This document shows, one piece after another, positions 16,870 to 26,279 of a stretch of DNA of 64,000 bases. The first letter of the stretch is position 1; each line of letters opens with the position of its first letter. Below the pieces are notes generated by a model, which ran no database searches, was not told the origin of the DNA, and was given only the letters and a program-made list of their open reading frames with translations. This DNA is from Commensalibacter papalotli. Its GTDB lineage: Bacteria; Pseudomonadota; Alphaproteobacteria; Acetobacterales; Acetobacteraceae. The position numbers and the translations under genes were made by a program. The DNA lies in the NCBI RefSeq assembly GCF_947179115.1, contig NZ_CAMXCI010000002.1, forward strand, positions 62,001-126,000, written 5' to 3'.

Positions 16870-18231
16870 TTATATTGCTTGGGCATGGCGTTGTGGAGCA
16901 ACACGGTAATAAGTATCAAAAACAACCGCTATATTTCTCAAGAAACAGCGCCCTTCTTCTGTTACTATAATCTTATAGCCCGAGATTTTTACTAAAGCAT
17001 CTTCTTCAAATGGTTTTAATTTGGCAATTGCTTCATCAAAAAAATGCTCTGGTTTATTATATTGCCGCGTTACTAATTCTAAATCAATATGCAAATCACA
17101 CATTAATCTTTCTATAACGTGCCAACGCAGCAAATCCTCTTCATCACGCTTCAAGCCACGCGCTACAGGAAGCCCCTCTTGGGTCATTGCTTTTTGATAC
17201 ATCGCTACTGCTGAATGATTTTGCACAATCCCCTGAGGAACAATCGATACTGATGAAGCCCCAACACCTAATAAAGCAGGTGCATCATCAACTGTATATC
17301 CTTGGAAATTACGATGCAAAGTGCCTTTATCAGCAGCTATACTCATCGAGTCGTGAGGTAAAGCATAATGATCCAAACCAATCACTTGATACCCTGCCCC
17401 TTGCAAAATTTCATCAATAACTTGACGCTGTTGAAAACGCTCAACACTATCAGGTAGCACGTCACCTTCCAATAATGTTTGTCGCTTAAATTTCCATGGC
17501 ACATGAGCATACCCAAAAACAGCCAATCGATCTGGTTTCAACTCCACAACTGATCGAATCGTTGCCCGCAAGCTTTCAACTGTTTGATTAGGCAATCCAT
17601 ATATCAAGTCAACATTCACAGACTGAATATTATTCTGACGTACAACCTTAATACAATGCGCGGTTAACTCTTTACTTTGAATACGTCCACAGGCTTTTTG
17701 CACTTTGGGATCTAAATCCTGCACACCAAAACTGACTCTGGTAAACCCCAAAGGATGCAACATGGAAAAATACTCGACAGAAACATGCCTAGGATCAAGT
17801 TCAATTGAAATATCAGCATTTTTTTGAATGTCGAATAAAGAATATATTGTTTGCATTACCTTTTTCATTGCATTCATAGGTAATGTTGTCGGAGTTCCGC
17901 CCCCGAAATGAATAAAACTTACTGAACGACGCGCTTGAAGCAACCCCGCCAGTCGTTTCAGCTCTTCACACAACAAATCACCATAAGCACTACGCACCAA
18001 CTCTTGATGAACGACTTGTGTGTTACAAGCACAAAATTTACATAGCTCATCACAAAAAGGAACATGTAAATACAACGAAACAGGCTCCCCCTCTGGAAGA
18101 GCCTGTAACCATTCTTTATATTGGTTAAATCCAACAGCTTCTGTAAACTGTACAGCTGTTGGATAACTTGTATATCGCGGTAGATTTCCTTCGTACCGCG
18201 CAAGACGGTCAAAGGAAACACCCTTTGTCAT
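16870..18231 (-). CDS. hemN: Oxygen-independent coproporphyrinogen III oxidase
   Basis: A 453-residue radical-SAM enzyme that decarboxylates coproporphyrinogen III to protoporphyrinogen IX without oxygen, in haem synthesis. The N-terminal signature RYTSYPTAVQF distinguishes HemN from the HemW haem chaperone. The 4Fe-4S motif is VPFCDELCKFCACNT (CxxxCxxCxC) near residue 57, followed by HFGGGTPTTLP. Later segments such as ISIELDPRHVS and GRIQSKELT also match the family. It lies between ompW and the 2OG oxygenase gene with short gaps. A role under low oxygen is expected, but I could not see a full Fnr-type site upstream of ompW. Confidence 0.95.
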   Translation of the reverse strand: MTKGVSFDRLARYEGNLPRYTSYPTAVQFTEAVGFNQYKEWLQALPEGEPVSLYLHVPFCDELCKFCACNTQVVHQELVRSAYGDLLCEELKRLAGLLQARRSVSFIHFGGGTPTTLPMNAMKKVMQTIYSLFDIQKNADISIELDPRHVSVEYFSMLHPLGFTRVSFGVQDLDPKVQKACGRIQSKELTAHCIKVVRQNNIQSVNVDLIYGLPNQTVESLRATIRSVVELKPDRLAVFGYAHVPWKFKRQTLLEGDVLPDSVERFQQRQVIDEILQGAGYQVIGLDHYALPHDSMSIAADKGTLHRNFQGYTVDDAPALLGVGASSVSIVPQGIVQNHSAVAMYQKAMTQEGLPVARGLKRDEEDLLRWHVIERLMCDLHIDLELVTRQYNKPEHFFDEAIAKLKPFEEDALVKISGYKIIVTEEGRCFLRNIAVVFDTYYRVAPQRHAQAI

Positions 18232-18249
18232 TCCGAACTCCGCAAATGG

Positions 18250-19086
18250 TTAAAAGCGATACCCAATACCCCCACTAACCACTGTAGGGTTCAAAGAAGT
18301 ACGAGCATCAATTCTGCCTGGACTGTCATTAAGATGCGCACGTTGATTTAACAACATTTGTTTTGCATCGACATTAAAGAACCAGTTTCCAACAAGTTGA
18401 TAGTCAAACCCTACATTGAAAGATGGTCCAACCGTGGTTTCCATGCCCAATTTTTGAACAATGCCACCACCTGGTTTAATATTATGCCAGAAAGCAACCG
18501 TTAAGCCAACACCAACATATGGATTAAATGCTTTATGTGGACGAAAATGCCATTGTGCAGTAAGTGTAGGAGGAAGAACCCATGCTTTACCAACATGAAC
18601 ATCTCCAGCAGCTGTTCCTTTGGCCCAGATACTGTGGCGAGTACTAGATGCAATCAATTCAAAAGCTAAGTTATCAGTAACAAAGTAATTTGCACTTAAT
18701 TCTGCCATTACGCCGTTAGATGCTGTAACACGTCCACCAACTGAAGTCCGGCTGCTTGTGTTATTAGCAATTGTTGCTAATGCGCCTAAACGTACAATAA
18801 AGTCACCCTTTCCAAGACCAATTTTAGTTACACCAGGACAAGTTTGAAACACACCGCAATGTGGCTTTGGTGCTTTTGGTGTTTTATACATTGGAACATC
18901 ACGATATTGGACTTTTCCACTCCAACCTGATGCCCAAATTTCTTCTCTCACCATTGGCACTGATGCTGAATTTTGTGCTTGGTTAACAGCTGGACCCAAA
19001 TTTGTATTTGAGTAATTTTGCGCATAACCTGCTGCAGGAGCAAGCATAGCAGCAGCTATAGCGATACGACTTAATGACTTTTTCAT
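18250..19086 (-). CDS. ompW: OmpW-family outer membrane protein
   Basis: A 278-residue protein with a signal peptide (cleavage after PAAGYA). The mature part is a small beta-barrel of the OmpW family. Typical features are FIVRLGALATIANN near the start of the barrel, ELSANYFVTDNLAFELIAS, PTLTAQWHFRPHKAFNPYVG and the terminal VVSGGIGYRF ending in Phe, the outer-membrane targeting residue. An extra N-terminal stretch with two Cys (HCGVFQTCPG) precedes the barrel. OmpW proteins form hydrophobic channels whose cargo is uncertain. It is the first gene of a likely ompW-hemN-oxygenase transcript. Confidence 0.85.
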   Translation of the reverse strand: MKKSLSRIAIAAAMLAPAAGYAQNYSNTNLGPAVNQAQNSASVPMVREEIWASGWSGKVQYRDVPMYKTPKAPKPHCGVFQTCPGVTKIGLGKGDFIVRLGALATIANNTSSRTSVGGRVTASNGVMAELSANYFVTDNLAFELIASSTRHSIWAKGTAAGDVHVGKAWVLPPTLTAQWHFRPHKAFNPYVGVGLTVAFWHNIKPGGGIVQKLGMETTVGPSFNVGFDYQLVGNWFFNVDAKQMLLNQRAHLNDSPGRIDARTSLNPTVVSGGIGYRF

Positions 19087-19396
19087 ATTCGAAAAACCTT
19101 ACTGACTTAGCAAAGGAACTATACCTCTTTTTAATAAAATCTAGTCGCTATCTAATCAATCAAAAAAACTCATATTCAGCTTCAACAAAAAAACATGTTG
19201 CTTAAAAACAACTGTTTTTCAAATTTAGAAAAACTACTTTCCTAGAGCACCCCTTGAAAACTGCAAAAAAAACAAAAAAAATCAATTTTTTAAAGCATTT
19301 TTAATGCATGTTTTCAAAATATATAAAGCGCAAAACGAATCGAAAAAAATGTATCCTATTTACACCATTAACCCACATTGTATCGTGATATATTTA
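19087..19396. other. Intergenic region upstream of ompW
   Basis: About 310 AT-rich bases between the ompW start and the end of chvG. Several A and T runs are present and the ompW promoter must lie here, but I cannot pick a convincing -35/-10 pair. A short inverted repeat GTGATAT/ATATCAC (about 19386-19406) overlaps the end of chvG. Nothing else was seen. Confidence 0.4.
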
Positions 19397-21202
19397 TCAT
19401 ATCACCCTAGGCAAGGAAACAATAAAACGAGCACCAACAATTTTTCCTTGCGCATCATGTTGATTGTGCGCCTGAATCGTTCCTTTTAATGCAACAACAA
19501 TTTGTCTACAAATAGAAAGCCCCAACCCTGAATGTTGTCCAAAATTTTCACCCTCTGGACGTTCTGTATAAAACCGTTCAAAAATACTATTTAATTTATT
19601 TTCTGGAATACCAGGCCCCTGATCACTTACAATCAACTCAACCCGATCCTTAGTTGCTTTAACTGACAAAGAAATCAAACCATTAGGAGGGGAAAACGAG
19701 ATTGCGTTTCCAATAAGATTACGCAAAACTTGTACTAATCGGTCTTCCACTGCTAATACTTTTAAATTTTGCTGATGAGGATCGGAATCTATTTCAACGA
19801 TAATATGGGGATCATTTGGTTTATATGTTGCCTCATATAACTCGGATAATAATTTATAAATTGGCATCACTTCAACAGCCTCTGGAGTCGTACGAGACAT
19901 TTCTGTTTCAATGCGACTAGAACTGGCAATATCTGTAATTAAACGATCTAATCTACTCACATCATCACGAACCACATAAAATAAACGCTTTTTATGCTCT
20001 GGATCAGAAATTCTGGGTAATAACTCTATAGCAGATCGAATCGAAGATAGAGGGTTTTTTAACTCATGACTGACATCTGCTGCAAATCGTTCAATAGCCC
20101 CCATTCTAGTCCATAAGGCCTTAGCACTATCCTGTAATGCCCTGGCCAAATCACCAATTTCATCCTTTCGACTTAACAGCTGCTGAGGAACCATACCTGT
20201 TGGACGAACAGAATCGCGCATTCTGTGCGTTGCAATAGCCAAAACCAATAAAGGCCTAGCGATCGTTAGCGACAAATACCAAGACATTAAAACGGTAATG
20301 ACTAAGGCAAGTAAAAATAAAACTAAAATTGAAGAGCGAACTGCAAATAAAGCCTTATCTACATTGGTTGCCTCTCTGGTTAACTGGATAATTCCAACCG
20401 TTTTTCCTTGATGTACAATAGGCTCTGAAATCGTAATTAATAAACGATGATCCACAGCCCTACGAATATAAGGGGGCATTTCTTGACTATTAGGATCATT
20501 TGTAAATTGTAAATATTTTTTTACAGCATTGGGTACAGCCTCTGGGTCAGCATTCACTGACAAATTCTTAATTTTCCGTTCTCCAGAATAGGGCATCCAA
20601 CTTAATAAATGAGTATAAACCTTTTCCAACACAGTATCATATCGTGTATTAATTACCTTCTCATTCTCTGTATTTACCTTATGAAATTCATTTTTATATT
20701 TTTTATTATAAGAGGGTAAAGATGATTGCGCTCCCTGTTTATATAAATATTGTTTCTCCTTACCTTCAACACCACTATCAACAACTAACTGACCATCTGG
20801 GGCATAAACGCGTGCACGGACATTAGGGCTTGGCTCTGTCAAGCTTAACAACAGAGGCCGTGCCAATTCAACAGATAAAAAATGAATATCTATTGGTTTT
20901 TGGGTAAACATCACCTCAAAACCACCCTCAGAGATCATTTGATCTTTAATTTTACGCGTTGCACTTTGTCCCAAGGCACCAGCATAAATCTTCGCTTGCT
21001 CTCGCAATGCTGTAACTTCTGTTTCCAAAAGGCTATTTTGAAATTGATTTAAATAAAGGAGTGTTGCTACTAAAACGACCAATGGCAGAGCATTAACCAA
21101 TAAAATGCGCCGCATTAAAAGGGATGAAAAGCGTGCTTTATAATTTATTTTAGAGGTTAAATCCGCTTTATCACGCCTTAAACAGGAAAAAATATGCTTC
21201 AT
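19397..21202 (-). CDS. chvG: ChvG/ExoS-type sensor histidine kinase
   Basis: A 601-residue membrane histidine kinase of the ChvG family, which in Alphaproteobacteria senses acid or cell-envelope conditions and phosphorylates ChvI. A first transmembrane helix lies near residues 33-51 and a large periplasmic domain follows. The second helix (near 289-310, SILVLFLLALVITVLMSWYL) is followed by a HAMP linker. The phosphoacceptor is His379 in FAADVSHELKNPLSS. The kinase domain shows the N box LRNLIGNAISFSPP, G1 VSDQGPGIPENK and GLGLSICRQIV. It is the distal gene of a pair with chvI, 28 bases apart. Confidence 0.9.
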   Translation of the reverse strand: MKHIFSCLRRDKADLTSKINYKARFSSLLMRRILLVNALPLVVLVATLLYLNQFQNSLLETEVTALREQAKIYAGALGQSATRKIKDQMISEGGFEVMFTQKPIDIHFLSVELARPLLLSLTEPSPNVRARVYAPDGQLVVDSGVEGKEKQYLYKQGAQSSLPSYNKKYKNEFHKVNTENEKVINTRYDTVLEKVYTHLLSWMPYSGERKIKNLSVNADPEAVPNAVKKYLQFTNDPNSQEMPPYIRRAVDHRLLITISEPIVHQGKTVGIIQLTREATNVDKALFAVRSSILVLFLLALVITVLMSWYLSLTIARPLLVLAIATHRMRDSVRPTGMVPQQLLSRKDEIGDLARALQDSAKALWTRMGAIERFAADVSHELKNPLSSIRSAIELLPRISDPEHKKRLFYVVRDDVSRLDRLITDIASSSRIETEMSRTTPEAVEVMPIYKLLSELYEATYKPNDPHIIVEIDSDPHQQNLKVLAVEDRLVQVLRNLIGNAISFSPPNGLISLSVKATKDRVELIVSDQGPGIPENKLNSIFERFYTERPEGENFGQHSGLGLSICRQIVVALKGTIQAHNQHDAQGKIVGARFIVSLPRVI

Positions 21203-21230
21203 CTTTAATTAAAGTGACCTGACTTATTGA

Positions 21231-21944
21231 TCAGTCTTCCTTATATCGATATCCAATACCGTATAATGTTTCTATTTTATTAAACTCAGAATCAACCTGA
21301 CGAAACTTCTTACGAATCCGTTTAATATGACTGTCTATGGTCCGATCATCAACATAAATATTCTCACCATAAGCAGCATCAATCAACTGGTCTCTTGATT
21401 TAACCAAACCAGGACGCATCGCCAGCGCTTTGGTTAACAAAAACTCGGTAACGGTTAATTGGATATCTTCGTTATTCCAACGACATTGATGACGCAAATC
21501 ATCCAAAGTCAAAGATCCGCGCACCACCATCCCATTGGCAGCACCTCCCCCTTCTACTTCTATTTTATTTACATCATTACGCCTTAATAACGCTCGGATA
21601 CGTTCCAATAATAAACGTTGTGAAAAAGGTTTGGTAATATAATCATCAGCACCCAAACGCAAACCCATTAGCTGATCTATTTCTTCATCTTTAGAAGACA
21701 ACATAATCACTGGCATTTGAGAACGATTACGAAGTCTTTGTAAAAGTTCAATTCCATCCATACGAGGCATTTTAATATCTAGGACGGCCAAATCTACAGG
21801 GCGTGACAATAACCCCTGCAAAGCACTTTCACCATCTGTATATGTTTGCACAGCAAAACCATCAGCTTCTAACATCATAAAGACAGAGGTTAAAATATTG
21901 CGATCATCATCTACTAACGCAATCACATATTTTCCTGCTTCCAT
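21231..21944 (-). CDS. chvI: ChvI-type response regulator
   Basis: A 237-residue OmpR-class response regulator. The receiver domain has the acidic pocket VDDD at residues 11-14, the phosphorylated Asp56 in LAVLDIKMPRMDG and a Lys in DDYITKPFS. The C-terminal winged helix ends DDRTIDSHIKRIRKKFRQVD and IETLYGIGYRYKED. ATG 21944 (MEAGKYVIAL) is chosen because GGAG lies 8 bases before it. Upstream in-frame starts up to 22010 would add an odd hydrophobic tail. It lies just upstream of the sensor kinase. In relatives ChvGI controls acid tolerance, envelope and exopolysaccharide genes. Confidence 0.93.
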   Translation of the reverse strand: MEAGKYVIALVDDDRNILTSVFMMLEADGFAVQTYTDGESALQGLLSRPVDLAVLDIKMPRMDGIELLQRLRNRSQMPVIMLSSKDEEIDQLMGLRLGADDYITKPFSQRLLLERIRALLRRNDVNKIEVEGGGAANGMVVRGSLTLDDLRHQCRWNNEDIQLTVTEFLLTKALAMRPGLVKSRDQLIDAAYGENIYVDDRTIDSHIKRIRKKFRQVDSEFNKIETLYGIGYRYKED

Positions 21945-22053
21945 ATCGATTACTCCATTCATGAAAATCAAAATTATATATACAAACCAATAATGGCAAA
22001 AAATACGCATTACGCCCTAATTACCATATATATTTAAAATAAAAACCATTTAA

Positions 22054-22082
22054 CTTGGTCAGCATATTGTAATTCTTATTTG
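22054..22082 (+). promoter_or_regulatory. RpoH-type heat-shock promoter of grpE
   Basis: CTTG (22054-22057), exactly 17 bases, then CTTATTTG (22075-22082). This fits the alphaproteobacterial sigma-32 consensus CTTG-N17-CYTATNTnnG closely. Transcription would start near 22090, leaving a leader of about 130 bases before the grpE ATG. Seen by eye only. Confidence 0.65.
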
Positions 22083-22220
22083 AATTCCTTGTTATCTTTT
22101 ATAAATTTTATTAAAATAGAAGTATGATAGTTTTAGATTCTAAATTATCTGCAAGTTTGTTATGAAAAATAAGAGCTTGTTTTTATCATAAATGTTAACA
22201 ACAAAAGTACATAAATTATT

Positions 22221-22844
22221 ATGACACAACAAGAACATGAAAAAAATGAAACAGAGGCTAGCAATGGCTCTGTACAAGAAGATGTGTCCTCTGGACATGA
22301 AAGCATTTTTAATCAAACCTCCACAGAAACAAAAAACGCTGCCGAGGATGTTGCTGTTGAAATAGATCCAGTTGAAAAACTGCAAACTGAATTACAAGAA
22401 GCCAAAGACAGCTGGTTGCGTTCAGAAGCAGAAAACCAAAATCTCCGCAACCGCCATAAAAAAGAGCTCGAAGATACACGTTTATACGCAGTGCAGAAAT
22501 TCGCTCGTGACGTTGTTGAGGCAGCTGAAAATCTACGCCGTGGCATCGATAGCCTTCCTCCAAAATCGGAAGACGAGGATCCAATTCTTACCAAAATGCG
22601 TGAAGGTTTTGAAAGCACAGAACGTTCATTTCTTCAAGTCCTAGAAAAAAATGGTATTAAATATGAAGATCCAACTGGGGCTGCATTCGATGCCAACAAA
22701 CATCAAGCTATGGCAGAACAACCTTCTGATGAGCATCCCGCGGGAACTGTTATACAAAGCTGGACGCCTACATGGACATTAAATAACCGTCTATTAAAAC
22801 CCGCAATGGTTATTGTATCCAAAGCAGGCGAGAAAAAAGAATAA
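22221..22844 (+). CDS. grpE: Nucleotide exchange factor GrpE
   Basis: A 207-residue DnaK co-chaperone that releases ADP and substrate from DnaK. A variable acidic N-terminus (residues 1-50) leads into the long dimer helix (EKLQTELQEAKDSWLRSEAE, then NLRNRHKKELEDTRLYAVQK) and FARDVVEAAENLRRGIDSLP. The C-terminal beta domain has GIKYEDPTGAAFDANKHQAM, the turn DEHPAGTV and VIQSWTPTWTLNNRLLKPAM. No clear Shine-Dalgarno precedes the ATG. It sits 228 bases before dnaK, behind its own RpoH-like promoter. Confidence 0.95.
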   Translation: MTQQEHEKNETEASNGSVQEDVSSGHESIFNQTSTETKNAAEDVAVEIDPVEKLQTELQEAKDSWLRSEAENQNLRNRHKKELEDTRLYAVQKFARDVVEAAENLRRGIDSLPPKSEDEDPILTKMREGFESTERSFLQVLEKNGIKYEDPTGAAFDANKHQAMAEQPSDEHPAGTVIQSWTPTWTLNNRLLKPAMVIVSKAGEKKE

Positions 22845-22919
22845 AAACTGATATTAACTTTGATTAAGTTGCTGACTTAATGAAAGTTTTATGTATAATA
22901 TAGTATTAGATAATTTTTC

Positions 22920-22950
22920 CTTGAATCAAAACTCAAGGATACATATTTAT
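22920..22950 (+). promoter_or_regulatory. Candidate RpoH-type promoter of dnaK
   Basis: CTTGAA (22920-22925) and CATATTTAT (22942-22950) give CTTG-N18-CATATTT, one mismatch from the sigma-32 consensus. The -35 element lies inside a 7-bp inverted repeat, TCCTTGA/TCAAGGA (22918-22924 and 22933-22939), which could be an operator or chance. Confidence 0.45.
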
Positions 22951-22956
22951 AGTTTA

Positions 22957-23053
22957 TATCACTCCTGTGGCTTAGCCAAAATTGGGAGATCATAGTAGTG
23001 ATAATATTTTAAAAAAAAGGACTTTTGCAAGACGCTTCGGGTCTTATAAAAGT
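22957..23053 (+). promoter_or_regulatory. Structured 5' leader of dnaK
   Basis: Several nested pairings fill the gap before dnaK. TATCACT (22957-22963) pairs with AGTGATA (22997-23003), enclosing the small hairpin TGGC-TTA-GCCA and CTCC/GGAG. A second hairpin pairs 23021-23033 with 23041-23053 around the loop GCTTCGG: 13 pairs including one mismatch and one G-U. It ends 7 bases before the AGGAG ribosome site at 23061. The leader begins where the candidate RpoH promoter would start transcription. A translational or thermosensing role is inference. Confidence 0.45.
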
Positions 23054-23072
23054 TGCTAAAAGGAGCTTATTA

Positions 23073-24992
23073 ATGAGTAAAGTTATTGGTATCGATTTAG
23101 GTACAACAAACTCTTGTATTTCAATCCGTGAAGGGAATGAAACAAAAGTTATCGAAAACAGCGAAGGCGCACGTACAACCCCATCAATGGTTGCTTTCAC
23201 TGAAGGTGACGAAATGTTGGTTGGTCAATCTGCAAAAAGACAAGCTGTAACCAATCCTACAAACACTTTATATGCTGTAAAAAGATTAATTGGTCGTCGT
23301 TATGACGATAAACTAGTAGAACGCGATAAAAAACTCGTTGCTTATGACATTGTCAAAGGCGACAATGGCGACGCATGGGTTGAAGCACGCGGCAAAAAAT
23401 ATGCACCATCACAAATCTCTGCATTCATTCTTGGAAAAATGAAAGAAACAGCAGAATCTTATCTTGGTGAAAAAGTTACACAAGCTGTTATTACCGTTCC
23501 TGCTTACTTTAACGATGCACAACGTCAAGCAACCAAAGATGCTGGCAGAATCGCAGGACTAGAAGTTCTTCGTATTATTAACGAACCAACAGCTGCTGCA
23601 TTGGCTTATGGGTTAGAAAAGAAAAACAGTGGCACCATTGCAGTGTATGACTTGGGTGGTGGTACTTTTGATATTTCTGTTTTGGAAATCTCTGACGGTG
23701 TGATCGAAGTTAAATCAACCAACGGTGACACATTCCTTGGGGGTGAAGATTTCGATTCTCGTATTATTGAATTCCTTGCAGATGAATTCAAAAAAGAACA
23801 AGGAATTGATCTTCGTGGCGACAAACTCGCACTTCAACGTTTAAAAGAAGCTGCTGAAAAAGCTAAAATTGAACTATCTTCATCTAAAGAAACCGAAATC
23901 AACCTTCCATTTATCACTGCTGATGCTTCTGGACCAAAACATTTGGTACTTAAACTAAGCCGTGCAAAATTAGAAAGCTTGGTTGAAGATTTAATCAAAA
24001 GAACACTTGATCCTTGTAAAGCTGCATTGAAAGATGCTGCATTATCTGCTGGTGGTATTGACGAAGTAATCTTGGTGGGTGGTATGACCCGTATGCCTAA
24101 GGTTATTGAAACCGTTAAAGAATTCTTTGGTAAAGAACCTGCACGTAACGTAAACCCTGATGAAGTTGTTGCTATTGGAGCTGCTATTCAAGGTGCGGTA
24201 TTAAAAGGTGATGTTAAAGACGTTCTTTTATTAGACGTTACCCCACTATCTTTGGGTATTGAAACTTTGGGTGGTGTATTTACCCGTTTAATCGACAGAA
24301 ATACAACGATTCCAACAAAGAAAAGCCAAACTTTCTCTACTGCTGAAGACAACCAAAGCGCTGTTACCATTCGCGTATGTCAAGGCGAACGTGAAATGGC
24401 CGCCGACAATAAATTGCTAGGTAACTTCGACTTAACAGGTATTGCCCCTGCACCTCGTGGCGTTCCTCAGATTGAAGTAACATTTGATATTGATGCGAAC
24501 GGTATTGTTTCTGTATCTGCAAAAGACAAAGCAACAGGTAAAGAACAACAAATTAAAATCCAAGCTTCTGGTGGTTTATCAGATGCGGATATTGAAACCA
24601 TGGTTAAAGATGCAGAAGCAAATGCTGATGCAGACAAAGCCAAAAAAGAAATGGTTGAAACCCGCAATCAAGCAGATTCATTGGTTGCTCAAGTAGAGAA
24701 AAATCTACAAGAACATGGTGATAAACTTGATGACGCAACAAAAACAGAAATTGAAACTGCTGTTGCTGATGTTAAAGGCAAAAAAGAAACCAATGATGTC
24801 GCTGAACTTAAAGCAGCAACAGAAAAGCTTTCTCAACTATTAATGAAAATTGGTGAAACAATTTACAAAGCAACTGGCGGTGCTGATGCTGCGGGTTCAG
24901 CAGGCAACCAAGAAAATTCTGAAAAACCTGAAGAAAATGTTGTTGATGCAGACTTTGAAGATGTCAGCAATAACGATAAAAAGTCTACCTGA
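23073..24992 (+). CDS. dnaK: Chaperone DnaK (Hsp70)
   Basis: A 639-residue ATP-dependent chaperone that binds unfolded peptides with DnaJ and GrpE. ATG 23073 is the start: AGGAG lies 7 bases before it and the protein begins MSKVIGIDLGTTNSCIS. The ATPase domain shows VPAYFNDAQRQATKDAG, IINEPTAAALAYGLEK, AVYDLGGGTFDISVLE and VGGMTRMPKV. The linker DVLLLDVTPLSLGIETLGG precedes the substrate domain. The end is a Gly/Ala stretch and an acidic tail (ENVVDADFEDV). Length is normal. Confidence 0.98.
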   Translation: MSKVIGIDLGTTNSCISIREGNETKVIENSEGARTTPSMVAFTEGDEMLVGQSAKRQAVTNPTNTLYAVKRLIGRRYDDKLVERDKKLVAYDIVKGDNGDAWVEARGKKYAPSQISAFILGKMKETAESYLGEKVTQAVITVPAYFNDAQRQATKDAGRIAGLEVLRIINEPTAAALAYGLEKKNSGTIAVYDLGGGTFDISVLEISDGVIEVKSTNGDTFLGGEDFDSRIIEFLADEFKKEQGIDLRGDKLALQRLKEAAEKAKIELSSSKETEINLPFITADASGPKHLVLKLSRAKLESLVEDLIKRTLDPCKAALKDAALSAGGIDEVILVGGMTRMPKVIETVKEFFGKEPARNVNPDEVVAIGAAIQGAVLKGDVKDVLLLDVTPLSLGIETLGGVFTRLIDRNTTIPTKKSQTFSTAEDNQSAVTIRVCQGEREMAADNKLLGNFDLTGIAPAPRGVPQIEVTFDIDANGIVSVSAKDKATGKEQQIKIQASGGLSDADIETMVKDAEANADADKAKKEMVETRNQADSLVAQVEKNLQEHGDKLDDATKTEIETAVADVKGKKETNDVAELKAATEKLSQLLMKIGETIYKATGGADAAGSAGNQENSEKPEENVVDADFEDVSNNDKKST

Positions 24993-25056
24993 TCATTTCG
25001 CAGGTATCTAAATAAATAAGATATATAGCTATATATATATCTTAAATTAATTTGAG

Positions 25057-25082
25057 GCCCGCGCTTCTTTCCGAAGGCGGGC
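25057..25082 (+). terminator. Strong hairpin between dnaK and dnaJ
   Basis: GCCCGC (25057-25062) pairs with GCGGGC (25077-25082), extended inside by CTTC/GAAG around TTTCC, followed by TAATTTATTAT. This is the most GC-rich stem in the area. It may end part of the dnaK transcripts or attenuate dnaJ, which starts 41 bases later. An AT palindrome (25020-25041) lies just before it. Confidence 0.65.
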
Positions 25083-25123
25083 TAATTTATTATACACCAA
25101 AATAAGTTGTTTTGAGAGTATCA

Positions 25124-26251
25124 ATGTCTAAACGTGATTATTATGAAGTGCTGAAAATCAGCCGCACTGCGACCCAAGTAGAAATAAAACAGGCCTATCG
25201 TAAAAAGGCAATGAAATATCATCCCGATCGTAACCAAGGGGATCCAGAAGCAGAAGCTAAGTTTAAAGAGATTAACGAAGCCTATGACATTTTAAAAGAC
25301 GAGCAAAAAAAGGCTGCCTATGACCAATATGGTCATGATGCTTTCCAAAATGGTGGACCTGGTGCTGGTGGTTTTGGCGCGGGTGGTTTTGGTGATATCT
25401 TTGATATGTTTGGCGACATGATGGGGATGCGCCGTGGTGGTCAAGGACAAAGACGCACTGGGGCAGATATTCAAGTTCAAACAGAAATTCAACTGACTGA
25501 AGCTTTTTCAGGTATAAAGAAAACAGTTAAATATCAAAGCAAGAAATCTTGTTCAAGCTGTGATGGATCGGGTTCAGAAGATAAAAATCAAGGTAGTAAA
25601 ACATGTCCGACATGTCATGGTGCTGGGAAAATCAGGTCTCAACAAGGTTTCTTCCTTGTGGAACGCCCATGTCATACCTGTCATGGATCAGGTCAAGTCA
25701 TCAGCAACCCTTGTAAAAAGTGTCAAGGTACTGGCTTGGAAAGTCAAGAAAAAGAGCTTGAAATTGATATTCCAGCAGGAATTGAAGATGGAACCCGAAT
25801 CCGCATCGCTGGTGAAGGTGAAGCCGGCAGCAATGGCACCCCACCTGGTGATTTATACGTTCATGTGAGTGTATTACCGCATGAAATATTTCAACGTGAT
25901 GGTGGAACAATTTTCTGTCGTATTCCTGTAAGAATGACCCAAGCAGCATTGGGGGCAGAAATTGAAGTTCCCATTATTGACGGCGGCAGAACCAAAGTTA
26001 AAATTCCAACAGGAACACAATCTGGCAAACAATTTCGCCTCCGTGGCAAAGGGTTCTCTGTATTAAGATCTTCTTCTCGTGGTGATATGTATATTGAGGT
26101 CAAAGTTGAAACGCCTCAAAACCTTACGAAACGTCAAAAAGAACTTCTTGAAGAATTTGAAAATGAATCTCAAGACGGACACGATCACGGCAGCCCAGAA
26201 ACATCGGGATTCTTTAGCAAGGTTAGAGATTTCTTTGAGGGTAAATCTTAA
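25124..26251 (+). CDS. dnaJ: Chaperone DnaJ (Hsp40)
   Basis: A 375-residue type I Hsp40 that delivers substrates to DnaK and stimulates its ATPase. The J domain covers residues 1-70, with the HPD motif in KYHPDRNQGDPEAEAKFKEI. A Gly-rich, Phe-rich linker follows. Four CxxCxGxG zinc repeats are visible: CSSCDGSG, CPTCHGAG, CHTCHGSG and CKKCQGTG. The C-terminal peptide-binding domain ends with KRQKELLEEFENES and a His/Asp-containing tail. ATG 25124 (MSKRDYYEVL) is preferred over an in-frame TTG at 25112. dapB follows 28 bases later. Confidence 0.97.
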   Translation: MSKRDYYEVLKISRTATQVEIKQAYRKKAMKYHPDRNQGDPEAEAKFKEINEAYDILKDEQKKAAYDQYGHDAFQNGGPGAGGFGAGGFGDIFDMFGDMMGMRRGGQGQRRTGADIQVQTEIQLTEAFSGIKKTVKYQSKKSCSSCDGSGSEDKNQGSKTCPTCHGAGKIRSQQGFFLVERPCHTCHGSGQVISNPCKKCQGTGLESQEKELEIDIPAGIEDGTRIRIAGEGEAGSNGTPPGDLYVHVSVLPHEIFQRDGGTIFCRIPVRMTQAALGAEIEVPIIDGGRTKVKIPTGTQSGKQFRLRGKGFSVLRSSSRGDMYIEVKVETPQNLTKRQKELLEEFENESQDGHDHGSPETSGFFSKVRDFFEGKS

Positions 26252-26279
26252 TTCTATTTCTTAATATGAAAGTTTTAAA

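Noticed and set aside
18990..19396. An Fnr-type site upstream of ompW-hemN
   Set aside because: Only a half-site (TTGAT on the minus strand) is present near 19155, without the second half at the right spacing.
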